DNA of 39,015 nucleotides from Rhodospirillales bacterium (GCA_028288785.1 JAQGHV010000065.1:1-39015), one strand, 5' to 3'; shown: positions 15,638 to 24,666, counted from the first letter of the stretch. The notes: generated by a model not told the origin, from the letters alone. Made by a program: numbers and translations.

Positions 15638-16605
15638 CAACCCGCGGCTTCAGCGGCCTGGGTGGCGAGCGCGACGAGCATTTCCATCGTCGGCGTCGGC
15701 ACCCCCGCCTCACGCCCCAGGCGCAGCGGAAGTCGCAGCAGTGCCTCGACCTCCATCGGCCGCCCGAGCTCCAGATCCTGCAAAATCGAGGGCTTATGCG
15801 CGATGCCGGCGCTGCGCTTGATCCGCGCCTCCGCCGGCGTCGCGAGGTCATGGCCGAGCGCCTTGGCGATCGCCGCACCTTCCTCAGCCAGCCGAAGCGC
15901 CACGGCATACAGCACCGGGTCCTTGAGCGTCGTCGCCATGTCCTTGCGCGACAGCAGGCACAGCGGGCCGGAGGTGAGGTTGCCCATCAGCTTCCCCCAG
16001 ATCCGATGCCGGATATCGTCGACCACGGGGCAGGGCATGCCGCCCGCCTCCATCGGTTCGGCGATCGCCTTGGCGCGGGCGGAGATCGTGCCATCCGGTT
16101 CGCCCAGGTAGACGCGTATATCGGCGTGCTCGGAAATCACCACCCCAGGCGAGGCGACGTGACAGGCGGAATAGACGACGCCACCGATCGCGCGCTCGAC
16201 CCCGATGGCGTTGCGGATCGCATCGTGGGGATCGACTTCAGGCAGCCGGCGGCCATCCATCGGGCCGCCATGCTTGTCGAAATACCACCAGGGAATGCCG
16301 TTCATGATAAAGGCGACGGAGGTGTCGGGGCCGAGCAGGGGGCCGATGCCGGCCGCCACGCTCGGCAAGGCCGGCGCCTTGGTCGTCACGATGACCGCAT
16401 CCTGCGGGCCGAGCTCCTCGGCCGAAGTGGCCGCATGCGGGCGCGAATGGAGGATGCCATCGAAGGCATGGACGGTAAGGCCGTTGGCCTTGATCGCCTC
16501 GAGGTGCGTGCCGCGGCCGATCACCGAAACCTCGGCACCGCCCTTCGCGAAACGCGCGGCGAGGTGACCGCCGATGGCGCCGGCGCCGAAGATGCAGATT
16601 TTCAT
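15622..16605 (-). CDS. Ketopantoate reductase (PanE/ApbA)-like NADPH-dependent oxidoreductase
   Basis: A 327-residue cytosolic reductase with an N-terminal Rossmann domain (MKICIFGAGAIGGHLAARFA, the GxGxxG cofactor loop) and a C-terminal helical domain. The catalytic Lys is in VTTKAPAL (about residue 75), and the C-terminal core has WGKLMGNLTSGPLCLLSR with the conserved K-x-x-x-N. Family members make pantoate or reduce other 2-keto acids. The location beside amidohydrolases rather than pantothenate genes, and a substrate loop (NGIPWWYF) typical of the catabolic subgroup, make a role other than pantothenate synthesis plausible. It is the last gene of a minus-strand run and overlaps yihY tail to tail. 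Confidence 0.88.
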   Translation of the reverse strand: MKICIFGAGAIGGHLAARFAKGGAEVSVIGRGTHLEAIKANGLTVHAFDGILHSRPHAATSAEELGPQDAVIVTTKAPALPSVAAGIGPLLGPDTSVAFIMNGIPWWYFDKHGGPMDGRRLPEVDPHDAIRNAIGVERAIGGVVYSACHVASPGVVISEHADIRVYLGEPDGTISARAKAIAEPMEAGGMPCPVVDDIRHRIWGKLMGNLTSGPLCLLSRKDMATTLKDPVLYAVALRLAEEGAAIAKALGHDLATPAEARIKRSAGIAHKPSILQDLELGRPMEVEALLRLPLRLGREAGVPTPTMEMLVALATQAAEAAGCYTPA

Positions 16606-16620
16606 ATGGTGCCCTTTGGA

Positions 16621-16678
16621 GAAGGAAGCGCGGGGGAAAAAATTCCCCCGGACCCCTTTTTTTATTTTTGACTATTGG
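16621..16678 (-). repeat. Dispersed hairpin repeat, copy C (58 bp)
   Basis: Third copy, on the minus strand. Read 5' to 3' it is CCAATAG, then TCAAAAATAAAAAAAGG, then a GGTCCGGGGGAATT half-stem and TTTTCCCCCG half-stem, then CTTCCTTC. It ends 16 nt before the ATG of the PanE-like gene, so it will be transcribed as part of that gene's leader. On the plus strand the hairpin is followed by TTTTTTTATTTTTG, the strongest U-tract of the three copies. Confidence 0.8.
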
Positions 16679-16799
16679 TGCTGTAGGCGCAACCGGGGTT
16701 CGACTGGGGCATGAGTGCTTCACTCCTGCGTATCCGTGGAAGGCGCTGCCGAGGGCGCGCGATGCCGATAGGACCGGCCACTGTCCATGACCGTCGATG

Positions 16800-17336
16800 T
16801 CAGCCGCGAAAGCGGCGGCGCATGTTGGCGAGAGCCACGGACAGGCCGCCGCCGGCAAAATAGCGAGTGCGGAAATCACGCACGGATTGCTTGGCCCGCG
16901 CGATGGTGCGGCGCGCCGCCTGCCAGATGGGCGACGCGTCGAGGTACGCGTGCGCGCGGGCCAGCAGGCGCGTCACCACACCATGCAGGCGCACGAACAG
17001 GGGAAGCTCCAGCAGGCGCGGCTCGGCGATGGTGTAGAGCCGGGCTGAAAACGCACTGCCCACCATCTTGGCCGCGATGATCACTGCGACACCGGTGATG
17101 GGATGGCCCGTGCCGATCAGCCAAAGCGCGGTGAGCTTTACCGGGATGAGCAGCCCGATTGGGATCAGGAACAGGGCCAGCACCGACCGCGCATCCAGCC
17201 GTGGCACCAGGCGCTCGAACGCCGCCAGGATCGGAATGCGCGCGAGAACCCCTCCGAGCGCGCGCGCCCAACGCCAGATCGTCTCCTCGAACAGGACGAC
17301 GGCAAAGGCCAGGACCAGCAGCGGGGCGCGGATCAT
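16800..17336 (-). CDS. Conserved membrane protein of unknown function
   Basis: A 178-residue protein with an N-terminal hydrophobic segment (IRAPLLVLAFAVVLFEETIW), two more membrane segments in the middle (about residues 57-76 and 80-96), and a long basic C-terminus (QAARRTIARAKQSVRDFRTR). I do not recognise a characterised family. Its start is 10 nt after the stop of the creatininase-family gene, so it is likely co-transcribed downstream of the two hydrolases. About 194 nt separate it from the PanE-like gene; most of that is repeat copy C and unassigned sequence. Confidence 0.72.
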   Translation of the reverse strand: MIRAPLLVLAFAVVLFEETIWRWARALGGVLARIPILAAFERLVPRLDARSVLALFLIPIGLLIPVKLTALWLIGTGHPITGVAVIIAAKMVGSAFSARLYTIAEPRLLELPLFVRLHGVVTRLLARAHAYLDASPIWQAARRTIARAKQSVRDFRTRYFAGGGLSVALANMRRRFRG

Positions 17337-17345
17337 GGGCGAAGC

Positions 17346-18134
17346 CTAGGGTGTCCGGCCCAGCGCCGCCAGCATTGCGGCACCGGCGGCGGCGAAGCGG
17401 TCCACGATACGAGCGCCATGGGCGGGGTTGGCGGAGCGCGCATCGGCGGCCTGCACGCCGCCATCGGCGATCTCGGCCACCGTGATCGGCACCGCGAATT
17501 CCACGCCTTCGCAGGCGACGGTGCCGAAACCGGTCACCGGCAGGCCGAGGAACGGGATCGCCGGCGACCGCGCACGCGCCTTCGCCGGGGCGCACAGCGC
17601 AGGCAGCAGGTGCATCGCCACCGATGCGATTGGATCGCCACCATGACCGAGCGCTTCCGCGGCACCTCCCAGCTCCCGCTGCCAGGGACCGGCGACCTTC
17701 CACAGATGCAAGGTCGCGATGATGGCGCCGTGCCGCGCGCGCATGACACGCGCGGCGGCATCGACCGCGGCGATCGAGCCGCCATGGCCATTCACGATCA
17801 TGATGCGGCGCGTTCCGCTGCGTAGGAACGCCTCCGCCATCTGCACCACGACGGCCTGCAGCACGTCATTCGTCAGCGAGACGCCACCGCGCACGCCGGC
17901 GAAAAAATCCTCGCCGCCAAAAGGGATCGGCGGCGCGATCAGCGCGTCGTCGCTGGCCTCCATCGCCGCCTCCGCGATGCGGTCGGCGATCAGCTCGGCG
18001 ATCAGATAGTCGCCCATCGGCAGGGCGGGGCCGTGCGTCTCGGTGCTGCCCATCGGCATGAGGACCGCTGCCCCGGCGGCGAGCCTGTCGGAGACGACCG
18101 GCGCGGTGAGGCGCGCAATGCGGTGACTGCTCAA
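17346..18134 (-). CDS. Creatininase-family amidohydrolase
   Basis: A 262-residue cytosolic metal-dependent amidase of the creatininase/FAPy-deformylase family. The metal-binding positions are visible: Glu and His in MGSTETHGPALPMGDYL (Glu, His and Asp), His in MIVNGHGGSIAAVD, and an acidic residue in the later GHGGDPIASVAMHLLP region. The family hydrolyses cyclic amides and formamides, including creatinine and riboflavin-pathway formamides. The ATG at 18134 overlaps the stop of the M20 hydrolase gene (ATGA), so the two are translationally coupled. Together with the divergent Bug/TctC system this suggests breakdown of an imported amide. The actual substrate is unknown. Confidence 0.88.
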   Translation of the reverse strand: MSSHRIARLTAPVVSDRLAAGAAVLMPMGSTETHGPALPMGDYLIAELIADRIAEAAMEASDDALIAPPIPFGGEDFFAGVRGGVSLTNDVLQAVVVQMAEAFLRSGTRRIMIVNGHGGSIAAVDAAARVMRARHGAIIATLHLWKVAGPWQRELGGAAEALGHGGDPIASVAMHLLPALCAPAKARARSPAIPFLGLPVTGFGTVACEGVEFAVPITVAEIADGGVQAADARSANPAHGARIVDRFAAAGAAMLAALGRTP

Positions 18135-19306
18135 GCGAGCAACTCCAGCGCCGCGCGCGACAGCGCCTGCACGCCGTACCCGATGCAGGCTTCGTCGGGC
18201 TGGTAGTGGGCATTGTGCAGCCGGTCGTCGCGCCCTGGCGCGCCGGCGCCGATGCGCAGCTGGAAGGCGGGTGCGAGTGCGGCGAATTGGGAGAAATCCT
18301 CCGCGCCCATCGAGGCTTCGCCCTCATGCACCACATCGCCGAATTGCGCGCGCACCGCGGCGATGGCGGGGGTCAGCACGCGGTCGTCATTCACCAGCGG
18401 CGGCACCTTGCGCACGTAGTCAAGCGTGCAGCCCACGCGCATGCCGAGCGCGATGCCATCCGCCAAGCGCCGGATGGCGGCCTCGGCCGTGTCGCGCGCC
18501 GCCGCGTGCAGCGTGCGCACGGTGCCCTTCAGGTGCACCCGCTCGGGGATGATGTTGTAGGTGGTCCCCGCTGTGAACTGGCCGATGGTGATGACGGCCG
18601 GGTGCAGCGGCTTCACCTCCCGGCTCACCACGGTCTGCACCTGGCCCACGAAGGCGGCCGCCGCGACGATGGGATCGATCGCCGCGTAGGGGTGCGCGGC
18701 ATGGCCGGACTTGCCCTGCACGATCAGGTCGAAACTGTCGGAGGCCGCCAGCGAGGCACCGCGCACATAACCAAAGGTGCCCACGGGCATGTCCGGGTGG
18801 TTGTGGAAACCGAGTGCGAGATCGATGCCCTCGCCGGCGCCGTCACGGATCATCGCCGCGGCACCTTCGAGGATTTCCTCGGCGGGCTGGAAGATCAGCC
18901 GGATGCTGCCGGCAAAACTCGGCGCGCGTTCGCGCAGGATGGCGGCGACGCCGAGCAGCGTCGCGGTGTGGATGTCATGGCCGCAGGCGTGCATCTGGCC
19001 ATCGGTGTCCGACGCGAAGGGCAGCCCGGTCTCCTCATGGATCGGCAATGCGTCCATGTCGGCACGGATCGCGAGCACCGGGCCGGGCCGCCCACCCTCG
19101 ATCGTGCCGACCACGCCGGTGCCGCCGACACCGGTGCGATGCGGAATGCCGAGGCGCGCGAGTTCGCCGGCGACAATGCTCGCGGTGCGGGTCTCCTGGA
19201 AGGCGAGTTCGGGGTGGCTGTGAATGCTGCGGCGCAGCGCAATAAGGTGCGGTTCGATTGCGCAAACCGCGTCCCGCAAGGCCATTTGGGGATCGTTGAG
19301 CAACAT
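18131..19306 (-). CDS. M20-family amidohydrolase (hippurate hydrolase / N-acyl amino acid hydrolase type)
   Basis: A 391-residue zinc or manganese peptidase-fold hydrolase of the M20D (hippurate/IAA-amino acid) group. The opening RRSIHSHPELAFQE is diagnostic. AIRADMDALPIHEETGLPF and MHACGHDIHTATLLG carry the metal ligands and catalytic Asp, and LIFQPAEEILEGA carries the Glu pair. The dimerisation domain follows in the middle, and the C-terminal GAEDFSQF has the last ligand Glu and Asp. It is cytosolic, without a signal peptide. It is the first gene of the minus-strand hydrolase run and is divergent from tctC (140 nt between starts), an arrangement expected for a shared regulatory region. No regulator gene is next to it. 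Confidence 0.92.
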   Translation of the reverse strand: MLLNDPQMALRDAVCAIEPHLIALRRSIHSHPELAFQETRTASIVAGELARLGIPHRTGVGGTGVVGTIEGGRPGPVLAIRADMDALPIHEETGLPFASDTDGQMHACGHDIHTATLLGVAAILRERAPSFAGSIRLIFQPAEEILEGAAAMIRDGAGEGIDLALGFHNHPDMPVGTFGYVRGASLAASDSFDLIVQGKSGHAAHPYAAIDPIVAAAAFVGQVQTVVSREVKPLHPAVITIGQFTAGTTYNIIPERVHLKGTVRTLHAAARDTAEAAIRRLADGIALGMRVGCTLDYVRKVPPLVNDDRVLTPAIAAVRAQFGDVVHEGEASMGAEDFSQFAALAPAFQLRIGAGAPGRDDRLHNAHYQPDEACIGYGVQALSRAALELLA

Positions 19307-19446
19307 GGTGGTGATCTCCAGCGGGGTGTGCGCAATTTTCTAGCACGAACCTTAGGTGACGTTGGCTCCATGACAAAGCTAACGGCTTGCTCGCGCATGA
19401 AATGCCATGCAATACCGGCGTAAGGCCTCCGGGAGGAACAAGTTCG

Positions 19447-20433
19447 GTGCGGTTTGCCGGGACAACGCGACGTCGCAGTGTGATCGTGGGATTGAGTGCG
19501 CTTGCCGTGCTCGGTCAGCCCGCGCTTGCGCAGGCGTGGCCCGCGCAGCCGATCCGCGTCGTTGTGCCATATGCGCCCGGCGGCACCACTGATCTCGTCG
19601 CCCGCCTGGTCGCGCAGGGGCTGGGCGAGCGTCTTGGCCAACCGATCATCATCGAGAACCGGCCCGGCGCCGGCGCCATGGTTGGTAGTGAATTCGTGGC
19701 CCGCGCGGCGCCGGACGGATACACGCTGGTGATGTCCAACATCGCGAGCCACGCGATCAGCCCCAGCCTCTATCCGGCGAACACCGTGCGCTACAATGCG
19801 GTGCGCGATTTCACCCATGTCGCGCTGCTCACCTCCAACCCCTCGGTCTGGGTGGCGCATAATGGTTCGGGCATCACCGACCTCGCGACGCTGCGTACAC
19901 GTGCGGCGGCGGGGCAGGGCCTCGATGTCGCGAGTTCCGGTGCCGGCTCCTCGAACCACATGCTCATCGTGCAGCTCGCGCAGCTTGCCGGCATCACGCT
20001 GCACCACATTCCCTTCCGCGGCGCGGGGCCGGCGATGACGGCTGTCATCGCGGGGCAGGTGCCGCTCATGTCGGACAGCCTGCCCTCGGCGGCGGCGCAT
20101 ATCCGCGGCGGCAGCGTGCGCGCCATCGCCATGTCGTCCGCGCGACGCCACGCAACCTTTCCGGACGTCGCGACCTTCCGCGAACAGGGGCTCGATCTGG
20201 TGGGCGACAGCTGGTTCGGCCTTTCGGGCCCGGCCGGCATGCCGGCGGCGATCGTCACCCGGCTAAATTCCGAAATCCGCGCCCTTCTCGATACCGCTGA
20301 CATGCGCGCCCGTTACGCCGAGTTCGGCGGCACGCCGGGTGCGCTCGATGCGGATGGCTACACGCGTTTCGTCACGGAGGAATTCGCCCGCTGGGCGCCG
20401 GTGGTACGAGCCTCCGGCGCTGAGGCGGGCTGA
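19447..20433 (+). CDS. tctC: Tripartite tricarboxylate transporter substrate-binding protein (Bug/TctC family)
   Basis: A 328-residue periplasmic solute-binding protein. A signal peptide with a basic start (MRFAGTTRRRSVIVGLSAL) ends near ALAQA. The mature part begins AWPAQPIRVVVPYAPGGTTD, the family signature, followed by VGSEFVARAAPDGYTL and PFRGAGPAMTAVIAGQV. I start at GTG 19447, with GGGAGG 10 nt upstream; the ATG at 19387 would place extra residues ahead of the signal peptide and lacks a site. It is followed by tctB and tctA, so this is one of the few Bug proteins with its own membrane genes. Bug ligands are usually carboxylates or amide-linked acids. Twin-arginine export is possible from the RRR start but is not a strict match. 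Confidence 0.92.
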   Translation: MRFAGTTRRRSVIVGLSALAVLGQPALAQAWPAQPIRVVVPYAPGGTTDLVARLVAQGLGERLGQPIIIENRPGAGAMVGSEFVARAAPDGYTLVMSNIASHAISPSLYPANTVRYNAVRDFTHVALLTSNPSVWVAHNGSGITDLATLRTRAAAGQGLDVASSGAGSSNHMLIVQLAQLAGITLHHIPFRGAGPAMTAVIAGQVPLMSDSLPSAAAHIRGGSVRAIAMSSARRHATFPDVATFREQGLDLVGDSWFGLSGPAGMPAAIVTRLNSEIRALLDTADMRARYAEFGGTPGALDADGYTRFVTEEFARWAPVVRASGAEAG

Positions 20434-20487
20434 TGCGTAATTGGTTCAGGACAGGGACGGGGCACGTTCCGGCATGAGGGATTTGGA

Positions 20488-21084
20488 ATGAAGATCAACA
20501 CCAAGGACTTGCTCTCGGGCATCATCCTTATTCTGTTTGCCGTGATTGGCTACTGGCTGAACCAGGACCACGCCCTGGGTACCGCCCGTCGCATGGGTCC
20601 GGGCTACATGCCCATGCTGACCTTCGTCATCCTTGTGGGGATCGGCGGGATCGTGTTCCTGCTGGCGCTGTTCAGTGGGCCCAATCCGCTCGAAAACTGG
20701 ACGCGAGGGGAAATCCTGGCAGTTCCAGCCGCGATTATTGCCTTCTTCGCAACCTACTTCATCGTCGCTGGGCTCAATATCTTTCAGGGCAACTACTACG
20801 TCCTTGGCAGCGCGATATTCGTCGCCTGCCTGGTGTTGGCGATTCCGCCAGGGTGGCGCGCGTTGGGCCTCGTGCATGCCGGGTTCTCCCTGTTCGGGTT
20901 GTTACTCGAACAGGGCGGCCTGATGCTGGCGCTGGTGGGCTGCATAGTTGTCTCCTCCGTTGCCGACCCCGACCACCGGCCGAAGGGTGTGCTTGGGATG
21001 ATCATCTTTCTCTGCGTGCTGTGCTGGTGGGTGTTCATCAAGGAACTTGATATCCGCGTGAACGTTTGGCCGCAGTTCCTGTGA
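20488..21084 (+). CDS. tctB: Tripartite tricarboxylate transporter small membrane subunit TctB
   Basis: A 198-residue inner-membrane protein with four to five hydrophobic segments. It begins MKINTKDLLSGIILILFAVI, followed by GTARRMGPGYMPM. That motif, a basic residue pair then M-G-P-G-Y-(F/M)-P, is the hallmark of TctB. The C-terminus is ELDIRVNVWPQFL, also typical. It probably bridges TctA and the binding protein. Its start is 54 nt after tctC and 29 nt separate it from tctA, so the three form an operon. Codon use is slightly less GC-biased than in tctC, and I see no other sign of transfer. Confidence 0.92.
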   Translation: MKINTKDLLSGIILILFAVIGYWLNQDHALGTARRMGPGYMPMLTFVILVGIGGIVFLLALFSGPNPLENWTRGEILAVPAAIIAFFATYFIVAGLNIFQGNYYVLGSAIFVACLVLAIPPGWRALGLVHAGFSLFGLLLEQGGLMLALVGCIVVSSVADPDHRPKGVLGMIIFLCVLCWWVFIKELDIRVNVWPQFL

Positions 21085-21113
21085 TCCGGGCGAAGCAATA
21101 AGGAAATAATGCC

Positions 21114-22616
21114 ATGGAATTGCTGATTAACAACCTGGGTCACGGGTTTGCTGTCGCGCTGACGGTGAACAATATCCTGTTCTGCCTGCTCGGCTGCCTT
21201 ATCGGAACTGCGATCGGCGTGCTGCCCGGCATTGGGCCGGTGGCAACGATCTCACTGCTTCTGCCCATTACCTTCGGACAGCCGGCGACAACCGCCATCA
21301 TCATGCTCGCCGGCATCTACTACGGCGCGCAGTATGGCGGCTCGACGACAGCCATCCTGCTGAACCTTCCAGGCGAGGTGAGTTCGGTCGTCACCACGCT
21401 TGAAGGCTACAAAATGGCGCGCAATGGGCGCGCTGGCGCGGCGCTCACAATCGCCGCACTCGGCTCCTTCTTCGCCGGCACGTGTGCGACCATTCTCGTC
21501 GCGGCCTCGGGGCCGCTGCTGACCTCCGTGGCGCTGTCCTTCGGGCCGGCCGATTACTTCTCGCTCATGCTGCTCGGCTTGATCATCTCGGCGGTGCTGG
21601 CGCAGGGCAGCGTGCTTAAGTCGATTGGCATGGTGGTCCTCGGCGTGGCGCTTGGCCTGGTTGGCACCGATGTGCAGACCGGCCAGCAGCGCTTCACCTT
21701 CGGCGTTCCGGAACTGTCGGATGGCGTGGGCTTCGTCTCCCTCGCCATGGGCATGTTCGGCATCGCGGAGATCATCTTGAACCTCGAACGGCCTGAACAG
21801 CGCAGCGTGCTGGCGGCCAAGGTCGGCAGCCTGTTCCTCACCAAGGAGGAATTCAGGCGGGCGGTGCCCTCGGTGCTGCGCGGCACCTTGGTCGGCTCCA
21901 TGCTGGGCATTCTGCCCGGCGGCGGCGCCGCGCTCTCCTCCTTCGCGTCCTACATGATGGAGCGGAAGATGTCGCGCGGCCGGCACGAGTTCGGCAATGG
22001 CGCGATCGAGGGTGTTGCCGGCCCGGAGAGCGCCAACAACGCCGCCTCGCAGACCTCCTTCATCCCACTGCTCACGCTGGGCATCCCGGCCAACGCGGTG
22101 ATGGCGCTGATGGTAGGCGCACTCATCATCCAGGGGATCCAGCCGGGCCCGCGCATGGTCGAGGCGCAGCCGGACCTGTTCTGGGGCCTGATCGCCTCGA
22201 TGTGGATCGGCAACCTGATGCTCCTCGTCATCAACCTGCCGATGATCGGCATGTGGGTGAAGCTGTTGCAGGTTCCCTACAAGTATCTGTACCCCTCGAT
22301 CCTCGTGTTCTGCGCGATCGGCGTCTATTCGATCAGCAACAACGTGTTCGACGTGTACCAGACGGTGTTGTTCGGCTTCGTGGGCTATATCTTCAGCAAG
22401 CTGAAGATGGAGCCGGCGCCCTTGCTTATCGGCTTCGTGCTTGGGCCGATGATGGAGGAACACCTGCGCCGCGCCATGCTGCTCAGCCGTGGCGACGTGA
22501 TGGTCTTCGTCGAGCGCCCGATAAGCGCCTCGATGCTGGCGATCGGCGCGGTCGCGATGATCGCGATGATGTTGCCCTCCCTGCGCAAGGGCAAGGACAA
22601 GGCGCTCGCGGAATAG
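21114..22616 (+). CDS. tctA: Tripartite tricarboxylate transporter large permease TctA
   Basis: A 500-residue inner-membrane permease with about eleven to twelve hydrophobic segments. It carries the family repeats GVLPGIGPVATISLLLPITF near the N-terminus (about residues 38-57) and the equivalent GILPGGGAALSSFASYMMER in the second half (about residues 264-283), together with GVAGPESANNAA. This internal two-fold symmetry is normal for TctA. It couples substrate entry to a cation gradient. An intrinsic terminator follows 54 nt after the stop, so it closes the tctCBA unit. Confidence 0.94.
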   Translation: MELLINNLGHGFAVALTVNNILFCLLGCLIGTAIGVLPGIGPVATISLLLPITFGQPATTAIIMLAGIYYGAQYGGSTTAILLNLPGEVSSVVTTLEGYKMARNGRAGAALTIAALGSFFAGTCATILVAASGPLLTSVALSFGPADYFSLMLLGLIISAVLAQGSVLKSIGMVVLGVALGLVGTDVQTGQQRFTFGVPELSDGVGFVSLAMGMFGIAEIILNLERPEQRSVLAAKVGSLFLTKEEFRRAVPSVLRGTLVGSMLGILPGGGAALSSFASYMMERKMSRGRHEFGNGAIEGVAGPESANNAASQTSFIPLLTLGIPANAVMALMVGALIIQGIQPGPRMVEAQPDLFWGLIASMWIGNLMLLVINLPMIGMWVKLLQVPYKYLYPSILVFCAIGVYSISNNVFDVYQTVLFGFVGYIFSKLKMEPAPLLIGFVLGPMMEEHLRRAMLLSRGDVMVFVERPISASMLAIGAVAMIAMMLPSLRKGKDKALAE

Positions 22617-22669
22617 CGAGCAACCCGCGCCTTTATTTTCGGGTGCGGCAAGTGTTAGGAAACGAAGAA

Positions 22670-22705
22670 GGGTTCGGGGCATTGCGTCTCCGAACTCTTT
22701 TCTTT
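22670..22705 (+). terminator. Intrinsic terminator of the tctCBA operon
   Basis: An 8-bp stem GGGTTCGG (22670-22677) / CCGAACTC (22690-22697) with one G-U pair is followed directly by TTTTCTTT. It lies 54 nt after the tctA stop and just before manC, which starts at 22718. The leader of manC would therefore begin within or after it, and a promoter inside the hairpin region or readthrough must serve manC. Confidence 0.72.
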
Positions 22706-22717
22706 GTGAGAAGCACC

Positions 22718-24127
22718 ATGATCCTTCCTGTCATCCTTTCCGGCGGTTCCGGCTCTCGGCTCTGGCCGCTGTCACGCGAGAGCTACCCTAAGCAGTTCTG
22801 GCCGCTCGTTTCGGAGCGCCCGATGCTCGAGGAGACCGCGCGCCGCGCCGCCGGCGAGGCCTTCCACCCCCCCATGGTCATCTGCAACGAGGCGCACCGC
22901 TTCCTGGTGGCCGAGCAGCTGCGCGCGATCCCGGGTGCCAGGATCGTGCTGGAGCCGGTGGCGCGGAACAGCGCCCCCGCCATCGCCGTCGCGGCCCTGC
23001 TGGCCGACGAGACGCATGGGCGGGACACGCTGCTCTGGCTGATGGCCGCCGATGCCGCGATCGATGATGTCCCGGCGTTGCACGCCGCGCTGGCGCACGC
23101 GGAGACAGCCGCCCGCAACGGCCTGATCGTCACGTTCGGCATGGCGCCCACCGCTGCCGAGACGGGCTACGGCTACATCGAGAAGGGTGCCGTCCTTCCA
23201 GACGTGCCCGGCGTCTTCCGGGTTGCGCGCTTCATCGAGAAGCCGGATGGCCCTACCGCCGCGCGCCTGGTCCTCGGTGGCCAGCACTGGTGGAATTCGG
23301 GGATGTTCGTCGCCACCGCCGCGACCCTGCTCACCGAGCTCGAGACCCACGCGCCCGATGTGCTGGCGGCCGCCCGCGTCGCCGTCGCCGGCGCCACGCG
23401 CGACCTGGATTTCGTTCGCCTGGAGCCCGGCGCCTTCAAGCAGGCACCCTCGATCTCGATCGACTACGCGGTGATGGAGCGCACCGCGCATGCCGCGGTG
23501 GTGCCCGCCGCGATCGGCTGGTCCGACCTCGGTTCCTGGGCATCGCTATGGGAAGTGCTGCCAAAGGACGCCTCCGGCAACGTGGTCGACGGCCCCGTCG
23601 AGCTGTTCGATGCCGAGCGCTGCCTGGTGCGCAGCGAAGGCATCCTCACCGGCGTCGTGGGCCTCAAGGACGCCGTCATCGTGGTGACCGACGACGCCGT
23701 GCTCGCGATGCACCGGGACTGCGCACAGGACGTGAAGAAGCTGGTCGAGCGCCTCAAGGCTCGCGGCCGCGCCGAGGCCACCGAGCACCGCCGCGCCTAC
23801 CGCCCCTGGGGCCATTATGAAGGCGTGATCCACGGGGAGCGCTTCCAGGTGAAGCGTATCGTGGTTCGCCCCGGGGCCCGCCTCAGCCTGCAGAAGCACT
23901 TCCACCGTGCCGAGCATTGGGTGGTGGTGAGCGGCACGGCGCTGGTCCAGCGCGACGCCGAGCAGATCCTGCTGCGAGAGAACGAGAGCGTCTATCTCCC
24001 GCTCGGCTGCATCCACCGGATGGAGAATCCGGGCATGATCCCCCTGGTCCTGATTGAGGTACAGTCGGGCAGCTACCTCGGCGAAGATGACATCGTGCGC
24101 TTCGAGGACAATTACGGACGGAGCTGA
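22718..24127 (+). CDS. manC: Mannose-1-phosphate guanylyltransferase / mannose-6-phosphate isomerase
   Basis: A 469-residue bifunctional enzyme that makes GDP-mannose for polysaccharides. The N-terminal nucleotidyltransferase domain starts MILPVILSGGSGSRLWPLSR, with the GTP loop at residues 8-20, and has the sugar-phosphate motif FIEKP at 172-176. The C-terminal cupin domain has the metal site LQKHFHRAEHWVVVSG (about residues 390-405) of type II phosphomannose isomerases. ATG 22718 has GAGAAG just upstream; the longer open frame to the left is antisense-like sequence inside tctA. The gene is separated by 3 nt from the DUF1003 gene. No glycosyltransferase or manB neighbour is present, so its polysaccharide is unknown. 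Confidence 0.95.
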   Translation: MILPVILSGGSGSRLWPLSRESYPKQFWPLVSERPMLEETARRAAGEAFHPPMVICNEAHRFLVAEQLRAIPGARIVLEPVARNSAPAIAVAALLADETHGRDTLLWLMAADAAIDDVPALHAALAHAETAARNGLIVTFGMAPTAAETGYGYIEKGAVLPDVPGVFRVARFIEKPDGPTAARLVLGGQHWWNSGMFVATAATLLTELETHAPDVLAAARVAVAGATRDLDFVRLEPGAFKQAPSISIDYAVMERTAHAAVVPAAIGWSDLGSWASLWEVLPKDASGNVVDGPVELFDAERCLVRSEGILTGVVGLKDAVIVVTDDAVLAMHRDCAQDVKKLVERLKARGRAEATEHRRAYRPWGHYEGVIHGERFQVKRIVVRPGARLSLQKHFHRAEHWVVVSGTALVQRDAEQILLRENESVYLPLGCIHRMENPGMIPLVLIEVQSGSYLGEDDIVRFEDNYGRS

Positions 24128-24130
24128 TCC

Positions 24131-24619
24131 ATGACGGCGCAACAGGATCACGTCGCCCGCACCGTCGCGCGGGCCCGCCAGCGCCGTCGTGCAAAGCCTT
24201 CCGATCCGCCGGCCCTCGGTGCGCGGCTATCCGATGGGGTCGCCGCGCTCGTGGGCTCGTGGCGCTTCATCCTGGTCCAGTCGGTGCTGCTGGTGTCCTG
24301 GATCGTCGGCAACGCGATCATCGGCGGCAGTGCCTGGGACCCCTATCCCTTCATCCTGCTGAACCTGATGTTGAGCTTCCAGGCCGCCTACACCGCGCCC
24401 ATCATCATGATGAGCCAGAACCGGCAATCCGAGGTCGACCGGCGCCGGGCCCTGGCCGATTACCAGGTCAACCTCCGCGCCGAGGCTGATATCACCCTGC
24501 TGCACCAGAAGATCGACCTGCTGCGCGAACAGCAGATGCTGGAACTCACGACCATGCTGCGCGAGGCGCTGCGGCGCATCGACCGGCTGGAAGCACCGGA
24601 CGCGCCAGGCCTTACCTAA
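24131..24619 (+). CDS. DUF1003 family membrane protein
   Basis: A 162-residue protein with a basic N-terminus and two closely spaced membrane segments (FILVQSVLLVSWIVGNAI and PFILLNLMLSFQAAYTAP, about residues 48-95). The second is followed by the conserved MMSQNRQSEVDRRRALADYQ and a helical cytosolic tail (LLHQKIDLLREQQMLELTTM). That order is diagnostic of DUF1003, whose function is unknown. Start ATG 24131 lies 3 nt after the manC stop, so the two are co-transcribed, but a functional link is not established. Confidence 0.88.
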   Translation: MTAQQDHVARTVARARQRRRAKPSDPPALGARLSDGVAALVGSWRFILVQSVLLVSWIVGNAIIGGSAWDPYPFILLNLMLSFQAAYTAPIIMMSQNRQSEVDRRRALADYQVNLRAEADITLLHQKIDLLREQQMLELTTMLREALRRIDRLEAPDAPGLT

Positions 24620-24666
24620 CCGTCCAGCCCTTCCCTAACTGCCAATCTTTCAGGCATGGAGGGTGA

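Noticed and set aside
22202-22717. Longer manC reading frame starting within tctA
   Set aside because: It would overlap tctA and the terminator; the extra residues have no similarity, and ATG 22718 has a ribosome-binding site and the conserved N-terminus.
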